Shown here: positions 48,800 through 60,499 of the stretch, in pieces
Position numbering within the stretch: the first letter of the stretch is position 1
Layout: each line of letters begins with the position of its first letter
Notes under the pieces: generated by a model
Seen by the model: the letters and a program-made list of their open reading frames with translations, nothing else
Database searches by the model: none
What the model was told of the DNA's origin: nothing
Program-made: the position numbers and the translations under genes
NCBI GenBank assembly: GCA_009760855.2
Contig: WPIO01000040.1
Location: forward strand, 2,388,501-2,452,500
Length of the DNA: 64,000 nt
Direction: 5' to 3'
Source: Cristatella mucedo
Lineage: Eukaryota; Bryozoa; Phylactolaemata; Cristatellidae

Positions 48800-49328
48800 C
48801 TCAAGGTTTTGTCGCTCACTTTTAGGTCACTTCATTCTTTGGCTCCAGCCTACCTCTCAGATATACTACCCCATCAGGCCAAGCATCGTACCACCCGCTT
48901 TTCGGAATCCAACAGTCTAGAAATACCTCGTACAAACCTCAAATCCTTTGGAGACCGTGCATTTAGTTCGTATGCTTCCAAAGCCTGGAGCTCCCTCCCG
49001 ACCTGCGTCAGAACATCCCCTGACCTGACCACATTTAAAAAGACCTTACAAACACACCTATTTAGGACAGCATTTAGTGGGTCCCTACGATTCGTCCTTC
49101 GTGTGCTTATGCGTGCCGACACTGTGCATGCTGCCACTAACCACATTTGCATGCTGACCCTGTGCATGTCACCCCTAACCATGTTATTCATACTGTTTGT
49201 TTATCAAGCATGATATTACTCACCATTCAATTGCATTTTCCTTTACAGCAAATGTAAAGCGCCTAGAGAGAGGTTGAGTTCTCTGAGGGTGCTTTATCAA
49301 GTGCATTACTATTATTATTATTATTATT
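48800..49328 (+). mobile_element. CR1/L2-like LINE 3' fragment with tail
   Basis: An open frame at 48809-49213 (LTFRSLHSLAPAYLSDILPH, SSLPTCVRTSPDLTTFKK), the 3' UTR, GCGCCTAGAGAGAGGTTGAG and (ATT)7. Close to the copy at 59.7-60.5 kb. It lies just outside the right arm. Confidence 0.9.
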
Positions 49329-50740
49329 GTGGCACCGCAGCACCGCCGAAGCAGTGCACATCCGCATGCGCGGTCCGTCGTTTTTTAGCGAGCGCCCGCG
49401 AGGAAGCGGCTGCAGCAGATACGAAGCAGCAGGAGCTGCAGCCGAAGCAGATTAGTGGGCGCAGCAGGTGCTCGCTCAATGGGGTGATCAGTCTCGGAGT
49501 GGGGTGATCAGTCTCGGAGTGGAGTTGCATAACGTGGGGCGTGCTCGTGCGCTCACTTACGTTACTGGGGTCCTCGTGGGTGGGTACGATACGGAAATTT
49601 CTCCGCTGTCGTGCCTAACCCGGCTTATCAAGCCGTTACCAACGTCGCCGATTACCGGCGTCGTGATAGGCGGCGCCCCTCGTCTTGGTTGTTCGTCACA
49701 ACGGATAGCTTATTTACGGGCGTCGCCTTCGTGTGCACCCTAGGTCCCAACTAGACGGTTGGTCACTAGTGTCCTGCCTGCCCGTGCACTAGCCAGTTCT
49801 GCACGCATTTTGGTCCAAGCGCGTTCTCTGGCTTAGTTGACTTCTCTGACCGATCGTCTGCTGGCAGATCTTTCCAGATAGAGGCTCTGTCCCAATTACA
49901 AAACGCCCGCTCCACGCGCGCCCGATAGTCGAGGATAACGAGGTAAACTGTATGCTCTTGACTGATCTCGTCTCGTGTCTAGGCCAAGGTTAGTTTGTAG
50001 GCTCACTTTCTAATAGCATCGGCCTTGACCCGGCTGCCAACTCAAACTGTTTGTGGCGCAGGCGGATCGGAACGCCTCCGAGTAGATCGCTCAGAGTAGC
50101 TGCCTCCAGCACTCAGAGTAGAATGTCTGCTTGTTTAGGCTGCTGGCTTTCGGTCGATGTGACGTAAGCAGTGGAGCTCTCCGCAGTTGGTTGCCTCTTC
50201 AAGCCGGATCCACTATTTGCAGCTCCATTTTTTGAGCTCGAATCTCATCCGTGTCGGTGACCGGAACCTCAACCGGGACGACAAATCTGACAGGGCTCTG
50301 GGAGGCTGACAGCACGTCTGGAAGGTGAAGGAAACGCAGCGAGAATGATCGGAGCGATTATTACTGTGCGATTGGTGCAGAACTGTACGGCTATGCTAGC
50401 CAAGTGAATAGGCACAGAAATTGCAGTCGCTGGATTCCCTACGTCTGGTATTCTCGAGGTCCATGCTGATGGTCCTCGTGATGGAGCAAAAATCAATCGC
50501 CGTCTCTCTCCGAATGTCTCGTTGTATTGAAGACTGCCCTACAGCAGTTTTTGTCAAGTGGCCGAGAAATGATTTGCCGTTGCAATTTCCTTTTTTTTCG
50601 GCAATGTTTCTTCTTATAGGACAGGACTTAAAATAACTCATGAATCCAATATTAGTGCGTCTTACAAGAGTTTAGTAATCGGCTTAGCCTGTACGAATCG
50701 CAGCACAGGACGTGCTTATAACACACACACACACACACAC

Positions 50741-50774
<34 letters not shown>

Positions 50775-50801
50775 AAACACACACACACTCACACACACAC
50801 T

Positions 50802-52097
50802 TGTTGCGGCCTTGCTGGCCTTGGCTGAGTTTTAGCGCGAACAAGAGCTGTTCGGTGGCGGGCTAGAGCTCCTTTGTCCTGGAGCACTGGGCCAGAGAGG
50901 AGCGTCAGTGCGGGAAGACAGGAAGCGCTTAAGAGCAAGCCAGGAAGCTCTGAGACGAGCGGTGGCGATTCGGCCTTTAGAATTGGTCCGGTACGGGCGG
51001 AAGCGGCTGATTGATGTTGGCTGGCCTGTCAACCTCCACCTTCACTCGTTCCAAGAAAGAATCGTCTAGAACCCATACGCCATTCAAGCTGGACAGAGGT
51101 GCCTTTCCAGTGGCCTATATTCCTTGCCGTAATGGGCCGGGGTGTCGGGCCCAATACCACTAGGCGCTTGCCCCATTGTTCCAGCTAGGTATTTAAGAGT
51201 CGAGCGACGCTCGCTCTTGGCCTCGTGTCTTTTTGTCTTTGGTCCGGCTTCGACGCCGTCGCACTCGTTTCTCTGAAAGCGAGGGAGGAGGGCGGGCTGT
51301 TCGCCGGAGATTGACGGAACAAGACGAGACAGCGCTAGGAGGATTCGGTGGAACTCCACCGAATACGGTCGTATCGCGCCCGAGCTGGCATTTTGTGTGT
51401 TCTTTCGTGTTTTGTGTTTCTTCTGTGTCGTGAGTGTTTAAGTTGGCGTGTTTGGGGTATTCCCTCGGCACAGGTGGGAACGGATCCCTAGTTCACCGGT
51501 TAGGGTTTAGGGTCCGGGTCGCGCTGAGTGTGGAGGAGTATTTCCTCGGCAGGAGTGTTTGAGTTGGCGTGTGTGGAGTATTCCTGTCGCACTGGTGGAA
51601 ACCGAGTTCTAGTTCTCCGGGTAGGGTTTAGACTCCGGGTCGCGCTTCAGTGTGGAGAAGTATTCCCTCCGCAAGAGTGTTTACGTTGGCGTGTTTGGGG
51701 TATTCCCTCGGCACAGGTGGGAACGGATTCCTAGTTCACCGGTTAGGGTTTAGGGTCCGGGTCGCGCTTAGTGTGGAGGAGTATTCCCTCCGCAAGAGTG
51801 TTGGTGTAGCTGAGAACGTGCGAGGAGTGTGGAGATAAAGCTGAACTAGACGCGCAGCGACTTAGTGCGCTTGCGAATAAAGTTCAGTAAAATCCCCAAT
51901 CTGTGTGTCTCGCTTCCAATTCACGCCGCGGACTCACGACCCCCTTTAGTAACGGTAAGCAGGTCAGCGCCAGAAACGCTCGTTTCGTGGCGGCCAGCTT
52001 ATTGCGCGTAGGCGCGCACCGAACGGCATTAGGCGATAGGCTACGCCGCTAGGTAAGCGGCAGGTCAAGCTTACTCCGCCGAGCCTTCGGCGTTACA
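50802..52097 (+). mobile_element. Solo LTR inserted in a CA microsatellite
   Basis: Starts TGTTGCG and ends CGTTACA (imperfect inverted ends), flanked on both sides by CACT, a 4-bp target duplication (weak evidence inside CA repeats). The 1296-bp body has a TATA-like TATTTAAGAG near 51189 and AATAAA at 51876-51881. No second LTR or coding region is present, so it is a recombined solo LTR. It is absent from the other arm of the inverted duplication. Three 121-122 bp tandem units lie within it. Confidence 0.7.
51432..51800. repeat. 121-122 bp tandem repeat inside the LTR
   Basis: GAGTGTTT...GTTGGCGTG starts recur at 51432, 51553 and 51675, with a partial at 51796. Units 1 and 3 contain GTTAGGGTTTAGGG; unit 2 has a mutated form. 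Confidence 0.9.
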
Positions 52098-52560
52098 CAC
52101 TCACACACTCACACACACACACGCACACACGCTCACACGCTCACACGCACACAAAAACACACGCACACAAAAACACGCACGCACACGCACGCACACGCAC
52201 ACGCGCACGCACACTCACGCACGCACACTCACGCACGCACACTCACGCACGCACACTCACGCACGCACACTCACGCACGCACACTCACGCACGCACACTC
52301 ACGCACGCACACTCACGCACGCACACTCACGCACGCACACTCACGCACGCACACTCACGCACGCACACTCACGCACGCACACGCACGCACGCACACTCAC
52401 GCACACGCACGCACACTCACGCACACTCACGCACACGCACGCACACTCACGCACACGCACGCACACTCACGCACACGCACGCACACTCACGCACACGCAC
52501 GCACACTCACGCACACGCACGCACACGCACGCACACTCACGCACACTCACACACACACAT
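52098..52560. repeat. CA/ACGC minisatellite (CACTCACGCACG)n
   Basis: About 460 bases of alternating purine-pyrimidine sequence with a 12-bp unit repeated more than ten times. It continues the CA tract at 50719-50801 that the LTR split. Confidence 0.95.
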
Positions 52561-52646
52561 GAGTGACGCTCAGCCCGCGCATCGAGCAACTGGAACACCA
52601 CGACTCGAGAAATGGGAATGTGAAGACGAAGCTTCTTGACCAGTGA

Positions 52647-52647
<1 letters not shown>

Positions 52648-52710
<63 letters not shown>
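52648..52710. repeat. (GA)n microsatellite
   Basis: A nearly pure GA run in the right arm. Confidence 0.95.
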
Positions 52711-52713
<3 letters not shown>

Positions 52714-52989
52714 GGACGTCTATGTCACCAAACACCCCCTGACGTAAGCAAGACTATATTACGCTAATCTGCTTGCCTGCTTTGACTTGGAGCGATTCGC
52801 TTGCTATCTTCTGCTAGCTATCATTTTTCAAGTCGAATGCGAGGCTCTTTGTTGTACTATCCGCCGACATTGCAGTTGGTCCGCGCACGGTGACCTTCGA
52901 ACGCCGGCAATTAGCTCTGCCTTAGCGCCCCGCGTTAGCACCTGTGCAGCGGCGGCGTCTACTTCCGCCTTGGCACAGCCGTGCCAGCG

Positions 52990-53155
52990 CCGCCGCTCTG
53001 CATAATTGTAATAATAATAATATAATTCATTTGTATAGCACCCTAAGATAACTTATTCTCTAATTCAGGTGCTTTCACGCATACCTCGGGGCTCGAGCCC
53101 ACGACCTCAGCCAAACCTTGGTCGGGGAGAGCACCTTAACTGCTGGACGCGCTTT
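52990..53155 (-). mobile_element. SINE family B copy in the right arm only
   Basis: The - strand has a tRNA-like head (GGTCGTGGGCTCGAGCCC box B) and ends in a LINE-like tail (GGGTGCTATACAAATGAATT then ATT repeats). The left arm reads straight through this site (near 41605), giving an empty-site comparison. Confidence 0.65.
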
Positions 53156-54221
53156 TTTGGGGAATAGAGCATCTGGAGAAACCTCACTGCAAAGTGGTTG
53201 CAGCTAGCCTTCGTGCGGTAGCTGCGACTACGCAAGGTCAAGGACTCTGCGAGATCCTCTTGTCTGGAAGCATTGAATTCGTCACCGTCATCCGTACCTC
53301 GACGGTTGGACGAGCTCGTCGACAGTCGAGCTTCCACCGTTCTACGAATCCGGTACGTACGGATTCCAGTGAGTCTCCACAGCTTTTATGACGCTCGGCC
53401 TTCAGCACGTGAAAATCTGGAGCTCCGAGGTATTGGCTTCTTTTTTAAAGTGATTGGAAATTTTAAAAATAAAGCACCAGCTTGTTGACGTCAAACGAGT
53501 TACCCATAGTACTTTGTCCAAAGAAAGAACTCGCTGAGGTCCAGTACCAAGCATTCTGTCAGTGGCATACTGGTAAATCTATTTGGGTGAGTCGACGCGT
53601 CACCAATTCAATGGTGTTAACTGAAACAGTAGCAGTGACAGCAATGAGTCTTTTACGGAGCGCCTTAGGCGAACACTGATCTCTATGCAGGCGCTCGCTA
53701 TGCATGCTTTGCATGCTACCGGAGACAGGTGCGATAACCGATTTCAATGGGTAGCAACGGCTAAGGCAAATGCACGCAAGTGCCCCTACTTCATGAAAAA
53801 GAGAGGTATCATTGGTAAAGAAAACCTGTTGTTTACTTCGCGAACTTTCTATAGTTTAGATGATAGAATATTAACTGAAGTCTTGAGGTGAGTTTGTGAA
53901 CGTATCGTTTTACCTGCGACTCTTCAGTGCAGTGCTGTAGAGCATGCATGCTACTACACTTTCCTACGTGCAGCAAAAGGCGAAAGTTGAACGAACGACG
54001 GTGGCTCGACAAGAAAGGTCGCCGGGGGGGGGGGCGCTCCCACGCAGCGCTTACTTAACGCGCTCAAGCCAAGGTCGACGTCTGCCGCTGATAATGCCCG
54101 GACGACTGCGGTGGGGCGTGGCCGGCGGCGGCGACGACTCCGCCGCTGATACCGAGCTTGAGCTAAAGTCACGAGTTGAGGTTTTGGACCTGCGCATATA
54201 TTGGAGTGATGTGTCGCTCGT

Positions 54222-54420
<199 letters not shown>

Positions 54421-54435
54421 ACTCAACCGAAGAGA

Positions 54436-54492
54436 ATGATTGCTTTCGGCTTCGTCGCCGTCACTCACTCGATCAGAGCCGACCGCCGTGCA
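54436..54492 (+). pseudogene. Broken copy of ependymin-related exon 1
   Basis: From AGAGAATG to the donor GTAAGC it matches exon 1 at 40458-40383 and continues into intron-1 sequence. Two lesions: about 20 bases of the signal-peptide core are lost (MIAFGFVAVTHS remains), and two inserted bases shift the frame before the Pro-Pro-Cys. No later ependymin exon follows; LINE sequence comes next. It cannot encode the protein. Confidence 0.8.
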
Positions 54493-54618
54493 GTAAGCTG
54501 CGACGCATTGTCGCGGTCACGCGGCTGCCGCGTCAGCCGAACTTGCCTTTCGCTGCAATGCCAAGCATCGGGCGCTTCGTTTGGGTTTTTGTGTGCTGTT
54601 TCGTGTGTCACTTCTACT

Positions 54619-54656
<38 letters not shown>

Positions 54657-54939
54657 TCTCTCTACATTTTTCAATTTTTTGCTAGTTGCGTATCCGACTG
54701 TCTTGCTCTTCTATCTGATCCCATTTACAGGTCGTCTGATTTGGTCGTCGCCCTCTTTTTACTGTTTTCTCTGTGTATTTGAATCCCTTGCTTTATCTAT
54801 GTATCTTACACCATTTTTTCCAGGTCAATTGACTTGTCTATTGCTCCGGTCTCTGTCTCCGTTTACTCCGATCCCGATCTTCTCGAAGCTTCTTTAACTT
54901 TTTTTCTCTAGTCTTTAGTAAAAACTCTTTCTCTGCATC

Positions 54940-55135
54940 TCTCTCTCTCTTTTGCGCTTCGTGCGCGGCTTCGACTTGTCTCTCTCTTTTATCTCTCTCT
55001 CTCCGTCCCCTCTGTCTCTCTCTCTGCCTCTCTCCCTCGCACTCTCTCTCTCTCTCTCTCTCTTTTCTCTCTTCTCTCTGTCTCTCTCTCTCTGTCGCTC
55101 TTGTTTTCTCTCTATCTCTGCCTTCTCTCTCACTC
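54940..55135. repeat. CT-rich tract between the right arm and LINE
   Basis: Interrupted CT/CTTT/CCT sequence that marks the outer edge of the inverted duplication. Confidence 0.85.
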
Positions 55136-55136
55136 A

Positions 55137-55522
55137 GGATCATCCGAGGTACCTCTGAAATATAGGGTACCTCAGGGCTCCGTGCTAGGTCCGGTTCTTT
55201 TCACGGTTTATACTCTCCCTCTTGCTGGTGTGATTGCCAAACACGATCTAGGCTTTCACTTTATTGCGGAAGACACTCAGTTGTACCTTTGCTTTGATCC
55301 CTCAGAGCCTTCGAGCACCTCGAATTTTCTCAACTAAACTTGCTGCATGCATTGATGACATCCGCACATGGATGGCAGCAAATTTTCTAAAACTTAACGA
55401 TGATAAAACTAACTTATCAGTGATGGGCAAACCCAGTGTGATTCAGAAACTGGAAAGGATAGCGCTCAAAATTGGCTCTGCCAGCTTATCTCCTGTTGAA
55501 TCAGCTGAAACCTCGGTGTCAT
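55137..55522 (+). mobile_element. LINE reverse transcriptase fragment
   Basis: Encodes the RT motif B region (GVPQ/RVPQGSVLGPVLFTVY) and a damaged motif C (FIAEDTQLYL instead of FYADDTQLYL), continuing to WMAANFLKLNDDKTNLSVMG. It ends exactly where the inverted piece 55523-56347 starts in element coordinates. Confidence 0.9.
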
Positions 55523-56347
55523 AACAGTTATAATAATGCACTTGATGAAGCGCCCTCAGAGAACTCAGTCTCTTTCTAGGCGCTTTACATTTGCTGCAAA
55601 GGGAACCGCGATTGAATGGTGAGTAAAAAAATATTTGATAAACAACACGAACAACGTGGTTAGGGGTGACATGCACAGGGTCAGCATGCAAATGTGGTTA
55701 AAGGCAGCATGCACAGTGTCAGCACACATAAGCACATGTAGGACGAATCACAGGGACCCACTATAGGCTGTCCTAAGTAGGTGTGTTTTAAGTTTTTTTT
55801 TTAAATGTGGTCAAGTCAGGAGATGTTCTGACGCAGGTCGGGAGTGAGTTCCAGGATTTGGGAGCATACGAACTATATGTATGGTCTCCAAAGGATTTGA
55901 GGTTTGTACGGGACAGTGGTAAACTGTTGGATTCCGGAAAGCGGGTGGCACGATACTTGGCCTGGTGGTGGAGTAGATCTGAGAGATAGGCTGGAGCCAA
56001 AGAATGAAGTGACCTAAAAGTGAGCGACAAAACCTTGAAATCGATCCGTTGCTTGACTGGTAGCCAGTGCAGGTCGGCGAGAAGTGGTGTGATGGGGCAA
56101 CTGCGACGTTTACGACAGACAAGCCTAGCTGCGAAATTTTGCCCCAGCTGTAATCGCCTGATGGCACATGCCGGTAGGTCAGCAAGCAGTGAGTTACAGA
56201 AGTCAGGTCGGGATGTCACAAATGCATGGACCAACTTTGACGCAGTATCCTTATCTAAACAAGTCCGAATTTTAGCAATGTTATGTATCTGAAAGTAGGC
56301 AGACTCGATTGTGGAGTTAATGTGGTCGTCTAACTAGAGGTCACTCT
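55523..56347 (-). mobile_element. LINE 3' half, inverted relative to the preceding piece
   Basis: The - strand reads from AGAGTGACCTCTAGTTAGAC through the ORF end (VHAFVTSRPDFCNSLLADL, SFGDHTYSSYAPKSWNSLP) to the 3' UTR and a short ATTATTATA tail at 55530. Its first bases follow the last bases of the + piece in the intact element order. Confidence 0.9.
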
Positions 56348-56520
56348 GTAGCTGTGGCCGTGCGGTATAGCGCCGAGTCGGCGGCTGCGGCGGCGAGCAA
56401 AGGATCGGCTCGTCGCCACACGCTCGATTTTTAAGTCGATGCTGGGTTGGAAATCTCTAGGGTCGGCGAGCACTTGTCTCCTGTCACGTGAGGGAAGAAC
56501 CAGCCCAGTCAGTTTCGAGG

Positions 56521-57210
<690 letters not shown>

Positions 57211-57504
57211 AGGGAGAGAGAAATCACTCTCGTATTCAGGAGAAACAGTTTTGCCACTCGCATGCTAATTTTCTGTCGATGATATGTGAAATATCTTGTA
57301 TTGTAGAGGATATATGTTATATTTAATGTTCTGTTAAGGAAATATCTCATATTGCTTCGATGCCCTTCTACACGATTAAAGAGTCAGAATACTCGGTGAT
57401 AGGCTGGAGCTAGAGAACGAAAGTTAAGTGAGATAAAAATTTGATGCGCTACTTTTTTACGAGCTTTTTAGTTGCTCAATGAGGAGTCGGTGCAATGTGA
57501 TAAC

Positions 57505-57645
57505 GTGGCCAGCGGTTAAGACGCCCGCTCCGGGGACCAAGGTCTGGTCGAGGTTGTGGGCTCGAGCCGCGTGGCAGATGTGAAGCGCCTGAATAGAGAT
57601 TAAGCTCTTTTAGGGCACTATACAAATGAATAATAATTAGACTAA
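57505..57645 (+). mobile_element. SINE family B copy with LINE-like tail
   Basis: tRNA-like head (GGCCAGCGGTTAAGACGCCC, box B GGTTGTGGGCTCGAGCC) followed by GAAGCGCCTGAATAGAGATT, CTTTTAGGGCACTATACAAA and ATAATAATTA, which resembles the LINE 3' end. Confidence 0.65.
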
Positions 57646-57889
57646 CGGTCACGACAGACATGCGTGGCCGCAGAAATATGCACAAACTCTAAGCGCCTTG
57701 TTTCTCAGGCTGAGAGTTATGCGGAGATGAGGATTGGAGAGAGAAACTAGAGACTAAGGTAAAGGATTCAAAAGTCAAGGATGCCAAAAATCCATGGATT
57801 ATTGTTGATATGTTATCCTTGTATAAACAGACCCGCATATTTTCTAATTTATGTAACGTAGCTAAAAATATGTAAACTTGACAGGGGAG

Positions 57890-58955
57890 GTGAGGTGATT
57901 ATTAATTTAATTATGATCAAACCAACTTATGAGTTTTTGGAAAACTAAATGCGATTCGGAAATAGGAAAAGTTAAGGCTCACAATCGGCTCTACCAGCAT
58001 ATCTCCTGTTGAATCTGCACGAAATCTAGGTGTCATGTTCCAAAGTGACCTTTCGTTAGACGACCACATCAGCTCCACTGTCAAGTCGGTCTACTTTCAG
58101 CTACATTGCATTGCTATAATTCAGACTTGTTTAGGCAGGAATACACATCTAAATTGTTTGTGCATTTGTGACATTCCGTCTTGACTTTTGTAACTCACAA
58201 CTTGCTGGTCTACCGGCCTGTGCAGTCATGTACAGCTGGTAAAAAACTCTAAAGCTAGGCTTGTCTGTCGTGAGCGTCGCAGTTGCCACATCTTACCACT
58301 TCTGGCCGATCTGCACTGGCTCCCAGTGAAGCAAAACTTGACTTCATGGTTACGTTTAGGTCTCTTCACAATCTATCTTCAATTTATTTCAATTTTAACT
58401 TATTTCAATTTATCTATCTAGCTTCAACCTATCTATCAGAACTGATCCTCCCACCAGGAGAAGAATCGCACAACCGGCTGTTTAGAATCGATTTGTTTAG
58501 CCATACCTCGTTCGAACCTCAAAACCATTTGAGAACGTGCTTTTAAGTTCCTAAGCTCCCACAGCCTGAAACTCGCTACCGATGCACGTCACAACTTCCC
58601 CTGCATGACGTCACAACTTCCCCTGCATGACGTCACAACTTCCCCTGCATGACGTCACCACTTCCCCTGCCTACGTGACATGACGACACTTAAGAAGGAG
58701 CTGCGAACGCACCTGCTTACTACAGCATTTGGCCTGTGATCGGCCTTTGTCTTTGACAGTCTTTGTGATCGGCCTTTGCGTGCTAATTTGCGACGACACC
58801 GTCCCTGCTGCTACTAACCATGTATATTTGCGTGCTGACCCTGTGCACGGCATCTCTAATCATGTTATGCTTGCTGGTATTGTACATATTGCCACTAACC
58901 AGTTGATCATGCTTCCATTAGAGCGTATGCAAAGTGCTTAGAATGAGATTCAGCT

Positions 58956-59047
<92 letters not shown>

Positions 59048-59085
59048 ACGCTTTACAAATGTATTGTTACTATTATGTGGTCGTT
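57890..59085 (+). mobile_element. LINE 3' portion with internal expansions
   Basis: Follows the LINE from the end of the RT domain (CAAACCAACTTATGAG) through the ORF end to GAGGACGCTTTACAAATG and TATTGTTACTATTATG. Two expansions: a 22-bp tandem at 58585-58672 and a (CT)n run at 58955-59043 in the 3' end. Confidence 0.85.
58585..58672. repeat. 22-bp tandem repeat containing TGACGTCA
   Basis: Four units of (T)GACGTCACAACTTCCCCTGCA. The perfect CRE palindrome TGACGTCA falls at 58606, 58628 and 58650. It lies inside LINE coding sequence. Confidence 0.9.
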
Positions 59086-59211
59086 TAGCGTAAGGTCGCT
59101 TTAAAGCAGGAGAACCAGATATCATACTGATGGTACTGTAGATGTGCTGGTGCAACCCATTTTCAGGGACCGTCCTTACAATTTTTGAGACACAAATTAA
59201 AATTATAAATT

Positions 59212-59345
59212 TGTGGCTGATTCAATAGCTTTATCAGTGTAGCTATCACCACCACTTGTAGTGGGCCATAAAGGATCGCCCAGTGCAAGACTCGAACCCA
59301 CGACCTCGGGATTGCGATGAGCGAGCTTTCTAACTTTTCTATGAA
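59212..59345 (-). mobile_element. SINE family A copy with box B
   Basis: The - strand carries GAGGTCGTGGGTTCGAGTCT (box B) and the family body (ATCCTTTATGGCCCACTACA, GTGGTGGTGATAGCTA). Confidence 0.65.
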
Positions 59346-59699
59346 CGAACGAACGAACTTTTCTATGTTTACCGATATACTCACACTAGGCTTACCAATG
59401 ACTCGCATTTCGCTTGTATCGTCAATGTAATTTGTGAAAGTTAACTGCCATCCAAGTATGGATGTCAACAATACGATCAGCATGGTAGCTGATAGAGTTT
59501 GACATGCTGGGGCGGGTAGGGATCTAAGCACGAGTAATGGCATATGCTACCAGCAAAGAAATGAAATACGGGATTATGCGGAATTCTTGGTGGGAGGAGA
59601 GGTTAAAGTTTGAAAATAAGTGAGCCAAGCGATGAACCCGGAACCCTGAGCACTGAACCCTTCGCTTTACTTTAAACGTTCATTGGATATTTCTTTAAC

Positions 59700-60472
59700 C
59701 GTTCACAGCAGGGACGGTTTCGGGCTTGTTTAGATAAGGATACAACGTCCCAGTTAGTCCATGCATTTGTGACATCCCGTCTCGACTTCTGCAACTCACT
59801 GTTTACTGGCCTACCAGCATGTGCGATCAGGCGGTTGCAGCTGGTGCAAAACTCTGCACCTTGGCTTGTCTGTCGTGAGCGTCGCAGTTGCCCCATCACA
59901 CCACTTCTCGCCGACCTGCACTGGCCACCAGTCAAGCAACGGATCGACTTCAAGGTTTTGTCGCTCACTTTTAGGTCACTTCATTCTTTGGCTCCAGCCT
60001 ATCTCTCAGATCTACTCCCCCACCAGGCCAAGCATCGTACCACCCGCTTTTCGGAATCCAACAGTCTAGAAATACCTCGTACAAACCTCAAATTTTTTGG
60101 AGACCATGCATTTAGTTCGTATGCTCCCAAAGCCTGGAACTCCCTCCCGACCTGCGTCAGAACATCCCCTGACCTGACCACATTTAAAAAGAACTTAAAA
60201 ACACACCTAGTTAGGAAAGCATTTAGTGGGTCCCTATGATTCGTCCTTCGTGTGCTTATGCGTGCTGACACTGTGCATGCTGCCACTAACCACATTTGCA
60301 TGCTGACCCTGTGCATGTCACACCTAACCATGTTATTTATGTTGTTTATCAATCATGATATTACTCACCATTCAATCGCGGTTCCCTTTGCAGCAAATGT
60401 AAAGCGCCTAGAAAGAGATTGAGTTCTCTGAGGGCGCTTTATCAAGTGCATTGTTATTATTATTATTATTGC
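59700..60472 (+). mobile_element. LINE 3' fragment, best preserved ORF end
   Basis: Open frame at 59769-60239 (SRLDFCNSLFTGLPACAIRR, HFSP/PLLADLHWPPVKQRIDFK), complete 3' UTR and (TTA)n tail at about 60450-60470. Nearly identical to 48800-49328, so it is among the youngest copies here. Confidence 0.9.
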
Positions 60473-60499
60473 ATTATTACAGCAATGCTCTGGAGTCTC

